Of a stretch of 64,000 nt of DNA, positions 25,418 through 53,941 are shown in pieces. Origin of the DNA: Clavelina lepadiformis (Eukaryota > Chordata > Ascidiacea > Aplousobranchia > Clavelinidae). Position 1 is the first letter of the stretch; every line of letters begins with the position of its first letter. Under the pieces are notes generated by a model that saw only the letters and a program-made list of their open reading frames with translations, had not been told where the DNA came from and did no database searches. The translations under genes and the position numbers were made by a program. The stretch is taken from the NCBI RefSeq assembly GCF_947623445.1, contig NC_135247.1, forward strand, positions 13,146,501 to 13,210,500, in the 5' to 3' direction.

Positions 25418-25540
25418 GGGTTAAATCGCCCGTGGGTTGAATCGTCTGTGGGTTGAATCGTCCTAGGTTGAATGGTCCTGGGTTGAATCGTCCGCGGGTT
25501 GAATCGTCCGGAGTTGAATCGTCCGTGGGTTGAATCGACC
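25418..25540. repeat. 16-bp minisatellite, block 1
   Basis: About seven imperfect copies of a 16-bp unit close to GGGTTGAATCGTCCGT. The unit is the same as in block 2 at 25720-25959. Some copies are one base short or carry substitutions such as GAATGGTCC. Confidence 0.9.
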
Positions 25541-25623
25541 TAGAACCGAACAAAAAACGGTACGATTGCAATGGTACCATAACCGTTAACCACGACGTAC
25601 AAGCCTATTCAGGATGGCCTAAC

Positions 25624-25651
25624 TCTAGAGTCTAGAGTCTAGAGTCTAGAC
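25624..25651. repeat. 7-bp tandem repeat
   Basis: Four consecutive units of TCTAGAG, the last ending in C, lying between the two minisatellite blocks. Confidence 0.9.
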
Positions 25652-25719
25652 TGTCCAATATTAAGCGTACAATTGGCTACTAAGTAACTTGGTAATAACC
25701 TAAGCCATAAGTACGTGAA

Positions 25720-25959
25720 AGGTCCGTGGGTTGAATCGTTCATGGGTTGAAAGGTCCGTGGGTTGAATCAAGTACGTGAAAGGTCCGTGGGTTGAATCGT
25801 CCGTCGGTTGAAAGGTCCGTGGGTTGAATCGTCCGCGGGTTGAATCGTCCGCGGGTTGAATCGTCCGCGGGTTGAATCGTCCGTTGATTGAATCGTCCTG
25901 GTTTGAATCGTCCTGGGTTGAATCGTCCTGGGTTGAATCGTCCGTGGGTTGAATCGTCC
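25720..25959. repeat. 16-bp minisatellite, block 2, with higher-order structure
   Basis: About 15 copies of the GGGTTGAATCGTCCGC/T unit. The stretch AAGTACGTGAAAGGTCCGTG recurs with about 61-bp spacing (from 25709 and 25770), so a larger unit has been duplicated on top of the basic one. Since 16 is not a multiple of three, all three frames stay open and cycle over 48 bp; the resulting ORFs are artefacts. Confidence 0.9.
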
Positions 25960-26379
25960 GACCACCATCTTTGTGCCATCAATACCGATGGGCAAGTTCT
26001 CATGATGTCGTATTATTATATATGCAATAAGCCTGCCATAATAAACTTGGCCTACTGTTCGCCCGATTTAACTGGGTCAGTCGCTGTTTTTGAAGGCTGT
26101 CCGACACGGATTGTAATTTGTTTCAGAATATTTTGTTTTGATTAGCATAACTGCATTAAAATGTGATTTTTCCCGTTACTGAAGTTGTGTTTCGTGTTTT
26201 TATAACCGAATCTTAATCCCTTACGGGTGGACTTCATCAGGATAGATCACAACTACAGAAAATGGCGAAAAATTAAAAAAAAAAACTAGAGTAGGCCTAG
26301 ATACGTGTTTTGTGTTGGCAATAACATGGTTTGATTTTGTAAAGAAAATTTCTGTTTTTCAGCAGTTGGCACTTCCTAA

Positions 26380-26535
26380 CGAATCATGTACATTTGGTGA
26401 ATAATGTACGTTTTTAAATCATGCATACACTCAGGGAGTCACGCGGATTTAGCGAATCATGTACATTTGGAAAATTATCTATACATTTGACGATCCATGT
26501 ATATTTGGCAATTCATGCATACGTTATGCGATTCA
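26380..26535. repeat. Degenerate tandem array of AATCATGTACATTTGG-like units
   Basis: The words AATCATGTACATTTGG, CCATGTATATTTGG, AATCATGCATAC and ATTCATGCATACG recur every 20-30 bp. This is an old, poorly conserved minisatellite. The 80-codon frame across it has no features. Confidence 0.55.
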
Positions 26536-29500
26536 TATGTACTTTTATAGAATCATTCAGTGCTTTCTTAGGAATGATGTTGGTTCAGCAGTTGGTGTAT
26601 GTTTGTCTACCCACGCATGTATTTTGTAAATTGGTTTTTCGATTTTTGATTTACAAAGACTAATTTCCAATTATTTGCCCGTTTTATAATTCATGGTATA
26701 AGTTACGTGATTAAAAAACGGATATTTGATTAACAAAAGTGTAATCTGATTAGGCCTAAAGAAAATATCATTTTCCATTATGCATTGTAACTTGCCAACA
26801 GCCAGTTTGCTTTGCAATAATTATATCTGACTTAAAGTATCGTATTTTGAATTAAAAAAGTCAAGTTGTGTACTTTAGTGTAATTGTTGCGAAACTATTT
26901 TGAAAATTGGCATATAAATCGTACAACGGCAATCACAGAAAAGCCTGTTTGAATACCGGTTTTGACGTTTGGCTTGTTGTTGCATGATTGGAATCCATAA
27001 AATTACGTTTGAAAACTCTTCAATGAAACTATGAAAACAAAGCATTGTGCCAAGTGGGAAAATATTTGGATACGCGGGAATACTAATAATATGTTTTGAT
27101 ATTTCAGCAAATCCGAATCTGTTGACAATCACTTTAACAAAATAATTAATGACAAGCAAACGAACCATAGGCCTACATATAATTTATTAATTTGTCACGT
27201 TGCTGGTGAATTAAACAATTCTTCTTTTTGCGTGCCTGTAGTCTCTATGACCTATACAAAATCACTGAAACTATTTGCAACTATTCCACTCTCTGTACGA
27301 TTAATCGATAAAATTGATGTATAGGACTAAATGTTTTGGATGGAGTAAAAGTAAAGTGTTTTTATGATGAATTCACTCGAAAAGCATTTCGAAACTTCTG
27401 GTAGGTCTATCATTAAATACATTCTGGTATCGTTCTAGAGATATAAAGGCATAAAGGTGTGATGGACTCTCAAGACTTCTCTTGGAGCGGATATCTCAGT
27501 TAGGTCAGGCTAAAAATTTCATTGTTAGTGCCATACAATCAAAAACAACGATTTTTGGTGGGACCTGTGTATTTATATTTACATATAACCTTTTAAAGCA
27601 GCTACTTTCCTCATGCGCGTTACTTGACTTGAGTACTAATTTGTGGTGGGCTATTCGAAGAGCCTACTAATATCCCAGTATTCGCATGTACTTGATTATT
27701 TTTAAACTAAACTTACTGGAATTGGTACTTTTTGTCAATTTTTATGGTTAATATATTATTGCATACTAATGTTTCTTAAAATTGATTTATCAAACTATAA
27801 TACAAGTTTAAATGAAGCTTCAGTATAGTATGACCAATCGTCAATCCAATTTTTTTGTTATTGTCCGTTTGATCATTACTGCTAAATGCATAAGAATGTT
27901 AAGCGTTATGATGTAGGAATTCGATGGTCTCGGTTGACAACGGAAATTGATTACAAAGGTTATACCGTAATACCTACAGTATATAACAACAAAGTACTCC
28001 AACACGGTACCTATGTTGAGTAGGCTACTTGCCACCGGGCCTGGTAGGCTAGCCTACTCGAATATTCTTAAACTATACACTTCCAGTTGCGTTCGAACTT
28101 TGAAATTAGTACAATAGTAGATTATCGGATATAGCTTTGAGTAGAAGGCAAAATAACAAGTTCAAGCCTATCCACCAACTAGGTTCATTTTTACGCCACA
28201 TTTAAAGGCTATATTTACCACAACCACAGAATAAATGTACAGAAATTACTTGAGAAGGGCTAACTAACCCATGTGTCTAGATCTGCAGGACAGAGCAACC
28301 ACTTAGCCTTGCTACCACAGTTTTGACAATACATTCTTAGTTTACTGGAAGATTATGCATTGCTCTATTAAAGACTTGTCAAACCACTCTGCTCTGTATT
28401 AAAACTGCTTTCACTTTCGAGTTTAGTTTATAAGTAAATCTATTTTCCCGGCCTGAGCACTACAATGCAAGGTTTACTTGATTGTCCTATTGAACAGGAA
28501 TTCCGTACTTAATCAAAATTCGTTGTGTTTTATTCTCCATATAAAGGACGCAAGGTAAAATAACGCGCAGGTATAACATACGAAAAAATTCGGTGGGTGT
28601 AAAATACCCTCATCGATTTACAAAATAGTGTTATTCTGGATGCATTTAAATCGGTCTCAGGGTACTAGACGCAAAAAAGATTAAAAACCACATACTAAAC
28701 AATGGCATTTTTGCTAACACACGATGTCTAATTCGTACCATAAACAGGGTTTGGTCTTAATTTTATAGCTTAGCGTTATTTTATTTGTTTGCAGTCAGGT
28801 AATAACTCCACAACCGTGTACCTGCAGAGCAAAAAAACATTCCAAACATTATAAAACATGTAGTATAACCGGAATGTTAAACAAAACGAGGATAAACACG
28901 AAGTTAACAAAAGGTATGAAAACAAATGCAAACCGAAACACAAATAACGATAAACAAATGAACGAAAACTATGACATCGTAAGACTAGAAGACACCTGAA
29001 AATAATAAACCTTGCAATAACAAAATTCATTGGATCGAACAAGTACCCTGTGTTGCAAAGCGACACGTCAAAAGAAAGTAGGTTGTTACATATGACGAAA
29101 AATACTAGCAATGCTATTGGTAAAAGATTTGGATTTTAGAACTGAATTTACACAATCCAGAAAGGGAACAAAGCACGCTTTCTAAGTTGCCAAGAGCACT
29201 GGTTGAATATAACACAAGCTTGCAACGGATAATATCTAAATCCAATAGTGTCACTATATAAACGAAATTTGCTTGTCAAATTTACGGCTAGCCATTCACA
29301 AACGCTTAGAAAACAGTAACCCCATGTTTTAAACTTTTGATAAACGAGTCATGCTTGCAAAGAAAAATTCATTTAAAATCAGATGCTAGTTAGCCAAGCT
29401 AAAAAAAGATCAACACATCAGACAAAAAGAAAATGGGGCACCTTATAATGCTGTGATCAGTGGAAAAGCCGACTAATCATTAATATTTTGAGTTGAGGTG

Positions 29501-30333
29501 TAACATCAGGAGAGTTGAACAAGACATAATAAACACAAAACAGAACATAAACGCAGCACAATTTTAAAAGCTGAAATGCGATTCAGTAGTCTATTTTTTG
29601 GGATTTGACAAAACGCAGACTGGGAAATAGTTTAAAAGCAAATTTCGATATGATATAAAATTTGCACCAAACGATTTATGTTTGTGTTGTATGTGAACTT
29701 TTGCATATACTTTGACTTGCTCACTCCCACTGTTTAATTTTGAATTAGACAGGATCATCAATCTCGAGGAACGACAATTTGCCTCGCTGTTAGCATATAT
29801 GAACTTTTCTCCAGAGCAGGTAGCAAAAATTGAACAGAAACCATACAAGGCATGGTATATCATTCCCTTACAACTTAAACTAGAGCATCCATTTTCAATC
29901 AGATGATATTACACACGTATCAGCATCACCACAATTTTGCAAGAAGCCGAAGCCAATTGAATAAACAAACTTCACAAAGTTTTCCATAAAGATAAATAAC
30001 GTTCCAGGGATGATCTCATTATAAATTGCAGCAAATTCAAAAAAGACTGACAAATCTGGCCTATTTTTTGCTAACTTTATGTTACACAAATCATACACGA
30101 AAGTAATTTAACAGTTGGTTAAAAGAAACTTTTCAAGCGGTTGGCCCAAAAAAAATAACAAACTACTTTAAGCTAGTTTAAATGTGCAATGAACTATTCC
30201 TTTCTATACAAAAGGTACAAGTACAAAGGGTCAAAATAAGCATAAACAAATATTTTGAAGCCACTTTCCGGAAAACAAGGCAACAACGTTTTCAGAAACA
30301 TGGAACATGTGCATGCACGATTTCCAAACTCGT
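26536..30333. other. Intergenic region downstream of the FAM117-family gene
   Basis: No supported gene. The part next to 30334 should hold the 3' UTR of the minus-strand FAM117 gene. Open frames of 97-111 codons at 26.9 and 28.8 kb are hydrophobic products of A-rich or T-rich DNA and show no domain. Confidence 0.5.
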
Positions 30334-47833
<17,500 letters not shown>

Positions 47834-48179
47834 CTATAGCATAACAGCATTTACAAATTGAGTATATATACCTTAATGCCTGATAAATGTAATGAACAAA
47901 GATAGAATTTTTTTACAAAGAACAAATATGTAATAGTACTGAATACTACCGATATGTATGTGTGTGTGCTATAAACATAGTGTATATTCTAACACATTAC
48001 AAGCTGTGTAGCCTATAAATTGAAAACACCATATAGTAGGTACCGGTAATTAAAAATATATCATACTTCAAAACCAAGATTGCGATACATTTTTGGCAAT
48101 AACTGCTTAACCACTATATTATTAGTAAAAATCCTTTCTCCAGTATACTACTTTTTTGCTTTAAAGCCAACTTATTGAT

Positions 48180-48226
48180 TTAAAGCCAGTTTGTTTTGGA
48201 CTTGCCCCTCACTTCAATAAACTTCT
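48180..48226 (-). repeat. Dispersed repeat fragment, copy 1
   Basis: GGACTTGCCCCTCACTT with flanking AGCCAGTTTG; the reverse complement is found at 62856-62893. Both copies translate to VRGKSK on the antisense side, which may be a trace of a former coding element. Confidence 0.5.
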
Positions 48227-49767
48227 TATTACATACAAACCAGACTTTTTTCTTGAAAATCTCAAACAGTGGACAATAGATAAGATATTGCAACAGTATT
48301 ATACTTGACATGATGGTACTTAGACCATATAGTAATACTGCTTTTAAAACAAGAATTATTTTCTTTAGTAGCAGCAACAGTAGATTTCTCACACATATAT
48401 TTGCATGGACTTACAGTATGTTTTTCATAAGGAATATGTAACAAAAGCGATAGAATATGACATACAGTTAAAACAATTAAATATCTTATCAGAAAACACA
48501 CAAATAATCCAAGTTCAGATTGCATGTTGAAACCAAACTCATAACATATTTATGCACAAACTTAGAAGCTTGTAAAAAAAGCATTCTGTAAACCATTCCT
48601 CTGAGGTTTTCATTACAGAATCCATAATGTTGGAAAGGCTGATATGATATTGAGAAAAACACCAACCTGTCAACTTGGAGTTAGTTTATTTCATACATAG
48701 AAATATATTTTTTGTTAGTTTCTAGGTAAAAATGAAACACACCTAAAACAAACACAGTCTAAAATTAGCAAGTAAACCTTCCTACAGAATTTATCAGCTT
48801 TTTAGATGCAAAGCTGGTTGTGGAAAGGCAGAAGCTTTGCCCCGATATCCCGATACAAAGTGCTTAGCAAGACTAGCATATACAGTTCTATAGCATTTTC
48901 AAGGTTTTATGCCTTTGTAATAGTTACACTTTTATTGGTTAATTTTATATTGCAATTGTTTTGTGTCATATTAGGATGCTGTGATAGGTGAAATACTTAT
49001 TTACATAACCTAAAATGCTCTGATAGATACATGTGATTACTTCGTTTCATAATTACGAGCAATACTATATATACCAGTAATTATTAGCTCAAACCAAACA
49101 AATAAAATCCTTTACAGTTTAAAATTTATTTTGATTGTAGTAAACCCAATGATAGTATGGGCAACTTACAACAACAGGAATTGCCTTCATGAAATGTATG
49201 ACAGCAAGCAATGACAGTAAACCTTGTACAAGCAGTGGTGTAGTTTAGCGTACTTTGTACAGTAATGACAATGTAAGCTTGACTACAATTGTATTGTTAG
49301 TTAATTTACAAACGTTTCAAGCAAAACCTCCCAACAACTTAGGCTATGCAAGTTTCATTAAATAGATGATTAAAAGCAGAATGACACATTATCACATATA
49401 GGTTTACGGTAAGCTAGTACCAATAGTGTTATGTTCAAAATTGACATTATTGCTGTTGCTCTTTATGTTGTAACATTACATTTAGCCAGGCACAAATCAC
49501 CCTACATATCTGTGCTCCATTTCATCACCACCTGCTGCCTACAATTATCTATGTGTAACCTCTCAGTCAATACAAAACGCTTGCCATTTTTTCGGGTCTA
49601 GTGCAGAAGTGTACAAACGCGTAATGCATTAGTATACTAGACCTCTGCTACCCAAATTGTGACGTCATTTGGTTGTGCACTTCTGCACTAAACCAATTTT
49701 TTCTTTGTCGTGCAAATAGAGAATGATTTAAAACATTTGGGCCATTTCCTATTTTTAAATGGTCCAC

Positions 49768-50063
49768 TTGGTAGCGAAGTAGTTAGAGCACTAAGCTCAC
49801 AATAATGAGGCCTGTGTTTGGTACTCAGTGGCGCCAACTATGTAATGCCTTCGGGCAGAGCTTTAACAACACTTTTGTTCAACAGCCCTACTGAACAGTT
49901 CCAATTTCAAGCAAAACGATAAAACAAAAAATGTTTGTGAATATCAAAATTTGCACAAAGACTAGATCGGTAACTGGGGATCAAGCAATGAAAATGCAAT
50001 TGCCTATTTTGGGTCACGCAAAGGCTTCTTTCAGTCTGAATACAAAGATTATAAAACAATTCC
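49768..50063 (+). mobile_element. tRNA-derived SINE, copy 2
   Basis: Same block order as 20705-21035: A-box-like TAGCGAAGTAG (49772-49782), a degenerate B box (GTTTGGTACTC), ATGCCTTCGGGCAGAG, CTGAACAGTTCC, ATCGGTAACTGGGGATCAAG, and a tail ending ATACAAAGATTAT. Clearly related but more decayed than copy 1. Confidence 0.75.
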
Positions 50064-51959
50064 ATGATCCATATATCTATTAACATCTGAACAGAGCAGA
50101 TAAATTGTTGGCCCGTACTAGGTTGCATGGATGAAAATTGAAATGTAAAAAAATTCACCAAAACCAACTGATATGGTATCAGAATCATCATCGGACAGAA
50201 GAAAGTTTTTACACAAAACAACTTAAACATGGCGGCGATGATTCCCGATTCGTCAAGCAACTACTAGCTACCAAATTAATTTTTGTGCAAGTTCTGATAG
50301 ACATAAGCATTATTGGTGCTTATACGGTATTGCTTGAATTTTGAACTGTTTGCCAGAACAAAGCATCGTTGATGCCTTGCCCCACTGAGGCTCACAATTT
50401 ACAATGAAATGAGCTATCCTTTAAAACAATATAAATTGCAGTCTAATGGTTGGCGAATAGATCATACAAAGTAGAGCCCAAAGTTTATATTCATGATAAG
50501 ATATAAGTGAGAATCATTTATTTTTGATCAGATAATAACTTGCAGAATATGCAGAAAGCATATTTAAGCCTTAGAACTCTTTAATTTTTTAAATTGTAAA
50601 TAGAAAATGTGTGGCAAACATATTAACTTTCAAAACTTGGATAGAGTTTGTGTTCGAAGCCAGCACATAATTCGTTGTGGGTAAAAAGTGCACACTTATT
50701 CTGGACAAAAATAAAATAAACTATTTCAACCTTTCCAGTTCAAAGCATACAAATCCAGTGTATCCAAAAAATTAAAAATAGATTATAAGTTATGCTTTAA
50801 TAGTACTCTAAAATTTTCACATATTGAGCATAACAAAAATCAGTAACTGGTAAATCTGTCAGTTTGTCAGTCAGTCATCTGTTAAGAATTTACCACAGTG
50901 TGATGCGTCCAGAGATGTCAAAAATTGTATACTGGCATCATTACAGCTCAAAATCGTTTGGCAATGTGCATGGCGTGTTTGGTTTCCACATAAATTGTAC
51001 CAGTTAGGTTCTTATATAGGGCTTCAGACAAGATAAGTCTGATACAAGCCGTTGATGGTGGCTGAACCGTGTTAACCCAGTATATAGTAAAATAAAAAAC
51101 AAGATATAGGTTGGCAATCTGAAGGTTAACTTTATTTTTGATTTTTCTACACGAGCTTTCGTAGACATAAGCTTGCTTCTCCAGGTATACAGTACTAACA
51201 AAATGTCTGTACTAAGTAAGAAAATTTTCTTAGTACACCTGAAGTAGCAAGCTTATGTTTGCGAAAGCTTATTTGGAAAAATCAAAAAGTTAACAGGTCT
51301 TCAGAGTGCTAACCTATATCTTGTTTCTAATTTTAATAAATTGTCTTGTATAAGTGCAAAAAAACAACTACAAAAAGAATGGAAATTTTGCGTGGATGAA
51401 TAAAATGTCATTCAAACACAGCATAAACTGCAATCTGGCAAACAGCACTAGACCAATGATGCTTTACATTAAATAAATTTACAATAAATACAATTCACAA
51501 TAAAAAATCGTTTACTATGAGATAATACCAAAATAAAGTTTGGCTATAAAGCCTATAATACACTATTTGACTTCACGCGCCAGTACTTAATCTGTTTTCA
51601 ATAAAAAGGTTGAAATAAGGCATCTACAACATTTGTAGTGATAAAAAACGTAAGTCTTGCAGCAGTAGTTTGTCATATTTTTAGCCTAAATAGGGTCTAT
51701 CTCACCGATCAATCATTTTTAACCACTTCAAAATTACCAACTGGCAAATTAAGTTAATTACACAAACGCAAAACCAACAAACCATTCAACAAAACGAGCA
51801 AAACTTGTAATGAAATGAAGAGCGACCATTTTTCGCAAGAGAAAAATGTGGTCACGTGACTGCTTATTCGTTTTTTTCGTAACACCGGTTCAATAACCGT
51901 CACGGATCACAGCTGATTGACAAAAACACGAAAACTAGATAACGCCAGTCATTCTGAAC

Positions 51960-52127
51960 CTGTTTACTACAAACCAAGGAACACTTCTTTTCTTTGAAAT
52001 AATCATGGAAGCGTGTGTAGTGCTCTAGCACCACGCTGCGGCCGCTTAATTTAGCGAAATATGCCGCTTTAATCGCTGGAAGACCAAGGACATTATTATC
52101 ATTAAAATTCGTGGAATTGGGAGGCAT
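51960..52127 (-). CDS. Candidate 5' coding exon (possibly of the FAM117-family gene)
   Basis: From ATG 52127 the frame runs 56 codons to a CAG|GTTCAG donor at 51959; a second donor, GTAAAC, lies 9 bp earlier. It includes NNVLGLPAIKAAYFAKLSGR and then SVVLEHYTRFHDYFKEKK. Codon choice is richer in G+C than the surroundings. With the CAG|GT donor it joins in phase to the ATG at 47833. However, FAM117 proteins I know do not begin this way, so it may be the first exon of a different gene or chance. Confidence 0.3.
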
Positions 52128-52783
52128 GCCAAGTTTTTAAAATTTTCTGTTAATTTTTAGACTTTGTAGATGAGTTTGAGATTTTCGTGACTTTTCACAG
52201 AGTAATTTGCGTTTGAATCACCTACTATAGAGCTTATTTATGCTACCTTCCTGAACAACGGCCAAATTACGATTGTTTTCTGTTAGCAACTTGTTATTCA
52301 ATGTAAGTGTCGTGAACCAGTATCCAACTTTGTAAGGTTTTCTTTTCTATGGAAAAGTTATTCTAACTCGCTTCAGATGACCAGCAAAGCATACACATTA
52401 AACAGCCGCCATGTTACACTCTATAAATAGCCGTTAAGTCGCGCTGTATATTTCGCTATTTGTGTGTGTGTAGGACATGTAGTGTATTTTATTCTCGTTG
52501 AGTTATAGCAAAAAGAAGAGAAATGCGATAATTACGAAAAAGTCAAAAGAAAATTGTTTACAAACAATGTTTAGCAAAAATTCCTGCGGCTGTATGTAAT
52601 GATGAGTATTGTAGGCCCACTAGCAGAACAACGACAAACCGATAAAACTTTATTTACCGAACAAAACCGAGTAAATAAAAGGTAAAGATAATAATATCAT
52701 GATGTCCAAACTTTAAATGCTCGAAACGAAAAAGTTTAAAAGGAACGTTCTTAGGTAGGCTAATTAACGAACAATTTAACGTA

Positions 52784-52878
52784 ATGAGAAAAGGAAAAGC
52801 TGAAGTAAAAGTATCCATCGACTTGGCGCTTGCAGCCAAATTTGCAAAACCGCGTGTGAGCGACGTTTGCAAACTTAT
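52784..52878 (+). CDS. Candidate first coding exon of a small plus-strand gene
   Basis: ATG 52784 opens 31 codons (MRKGKAEVKVSIDLALAAKF followed by AKPRVSDVCKL) and ends at a strong AT|GTAAGTTTG donor. The G+C-rich, basic/hydrophobic sequence stands out from its surroundings. It points away from the minus-strand candidate exon at 52127, so the roughly 650 bp between could be a shared promoter. I do not recognise the protein. Confidence 0.3.
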
Positions 52879-53097
52879 GTAAGTTTGACGAAAGTGCACT
52901 TCCGTCCTCCTGATCTTAAAACACTATACATCTGTTCATTTAACTTCCCGTTTTCGTTCATAAAGAGTTCTCATAATAAAACTTGAAATAATTTTTTCTG
53001 TTCAAACATAAACAAAATAGCAGAAGCCATTAGGCTTTCTCTACAAAACTCTAGCAATGTTTGTGTTTGTACATTTCAAATCTTTGAAGCGTTTAAG

Positions 53098-53288
53098 TAT
53101 TGTACAAATCGCTATTGAAAGCCCGTCCCGATGCAATAGACCCAGGTCAATATTACAAAAGTTTTAACTTAACTCCAGTATTTTCAATGCCGGCAGTCCT
53201 GCGCTATCCGATGCTTTACTTAGACCCGGCTTGTATTAAAGCAAAACACATAAAGCACATAAACAAATCGTTTCGAAAAGCAAGGTGA
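53098..53288 (+). CDS. Candidate terminal exon, unrecognised small protein
   Basis: After a possible TTTAAG acceptor the frame reads SLLKARPDAIDPGQYYKSFN, then LTPVFSMPAVLRYPMLYLDP, then basic ACIKAKHIKHINKSFRKAR and TGA (53286-53288). Composition is protein-like. It needs an upstream exon ending in phase 1, whereas the strong donor at 52878 ends in phase 2, so direct joining fails; an alternative donor (C|GTGTGA) or a missed exon would be required. Confidence 0.35.
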
Positions 53289-53941
53289 CAAATACACATG
53301 TAGAATAAACTATTATAGTGTCCCATGACTTTAAACAATTAAATGAATCAACCAGGATGTGCTGATGTTTAAATCAAAAGCGGCCAATGATAAAAATTCA
53401 TGGTTAAAACAAATACCTTAATAATTAATCGATTAAAATGAAATTCGCGCTCACTAACAGTACTGTAGATATACCTTGATATACGTCACGAGGTTGTTAT
53501 GTTCATTTGCTACGATTGGAAAAATGAAACATTACAAGCTCGGATCAAGGTAATACATTGTACACACTGCACATGGGCTATACTGGGACAAGAAACGAAG
53601 TAAACCGAAAAATTGGCAAATAAACCGAGTTATCTGCGTCTAGGACAACGTTTAAGAAATTCACACCCATACCCCGGTCTTATCTATAGTAAAGCATAGT
53701 GAATTAGGTCGGAATAAAATAGTATTATTTTTCATTTTTCACGTATAAACTGGTCTACATTTATGGTAGTAATATTGTAGGTAGAGTGATTTTGTGTAAG
53801 CGAAACTAGAGGCCTATTTATAGCACCGATAAAAACTGCAACTTAGCTAACTTATTCAAACAAACAGGTAAATAGGCACAAGTAGTTATGATGAGGGCAA
53901 CGAATTTGATAGAGTACAGTAAAAATTCAAATGATTCTTTA

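Larger units (their letters stand above)
47834..51959. other. Non-coding region, 5' side of the FAM117-family gene
   Basis: Either an intron, if the exon candidate at 51960-52127 belongs to the gene, or intergenic DNA. It contains one SINE copy and a dispersed repeat fragment. A TATATATA stretch lies about 35 bp upstream of the first FAM117 ATG. Confidence 0.45.

Noticed and set aside
25418..25959. CRISPR-like regular repeats
   Set aside because: Units are contiguous with no unique spacers, and the genome is clearly animal.
25740..26003. Three long overlapping frames on the minus strand (75-87 codons)
   Set aside because: They are the 16-bp minisatellite read in different frames; the peptides are cyclic repeats, not a protein.
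28776..29111. 111-codon hydrophobic frame on the minus strand
   Set aside because: Arises from A-rich DNA on the plus strand; residues are Phe/Leu/Tyr-biased with no motif.
29591..29906. Overlapping 90- and 64-codon frames on opposite strands
   Set aside because: No conserved pattern or splice context; probably in the 3' flank of the FAM117 gene.
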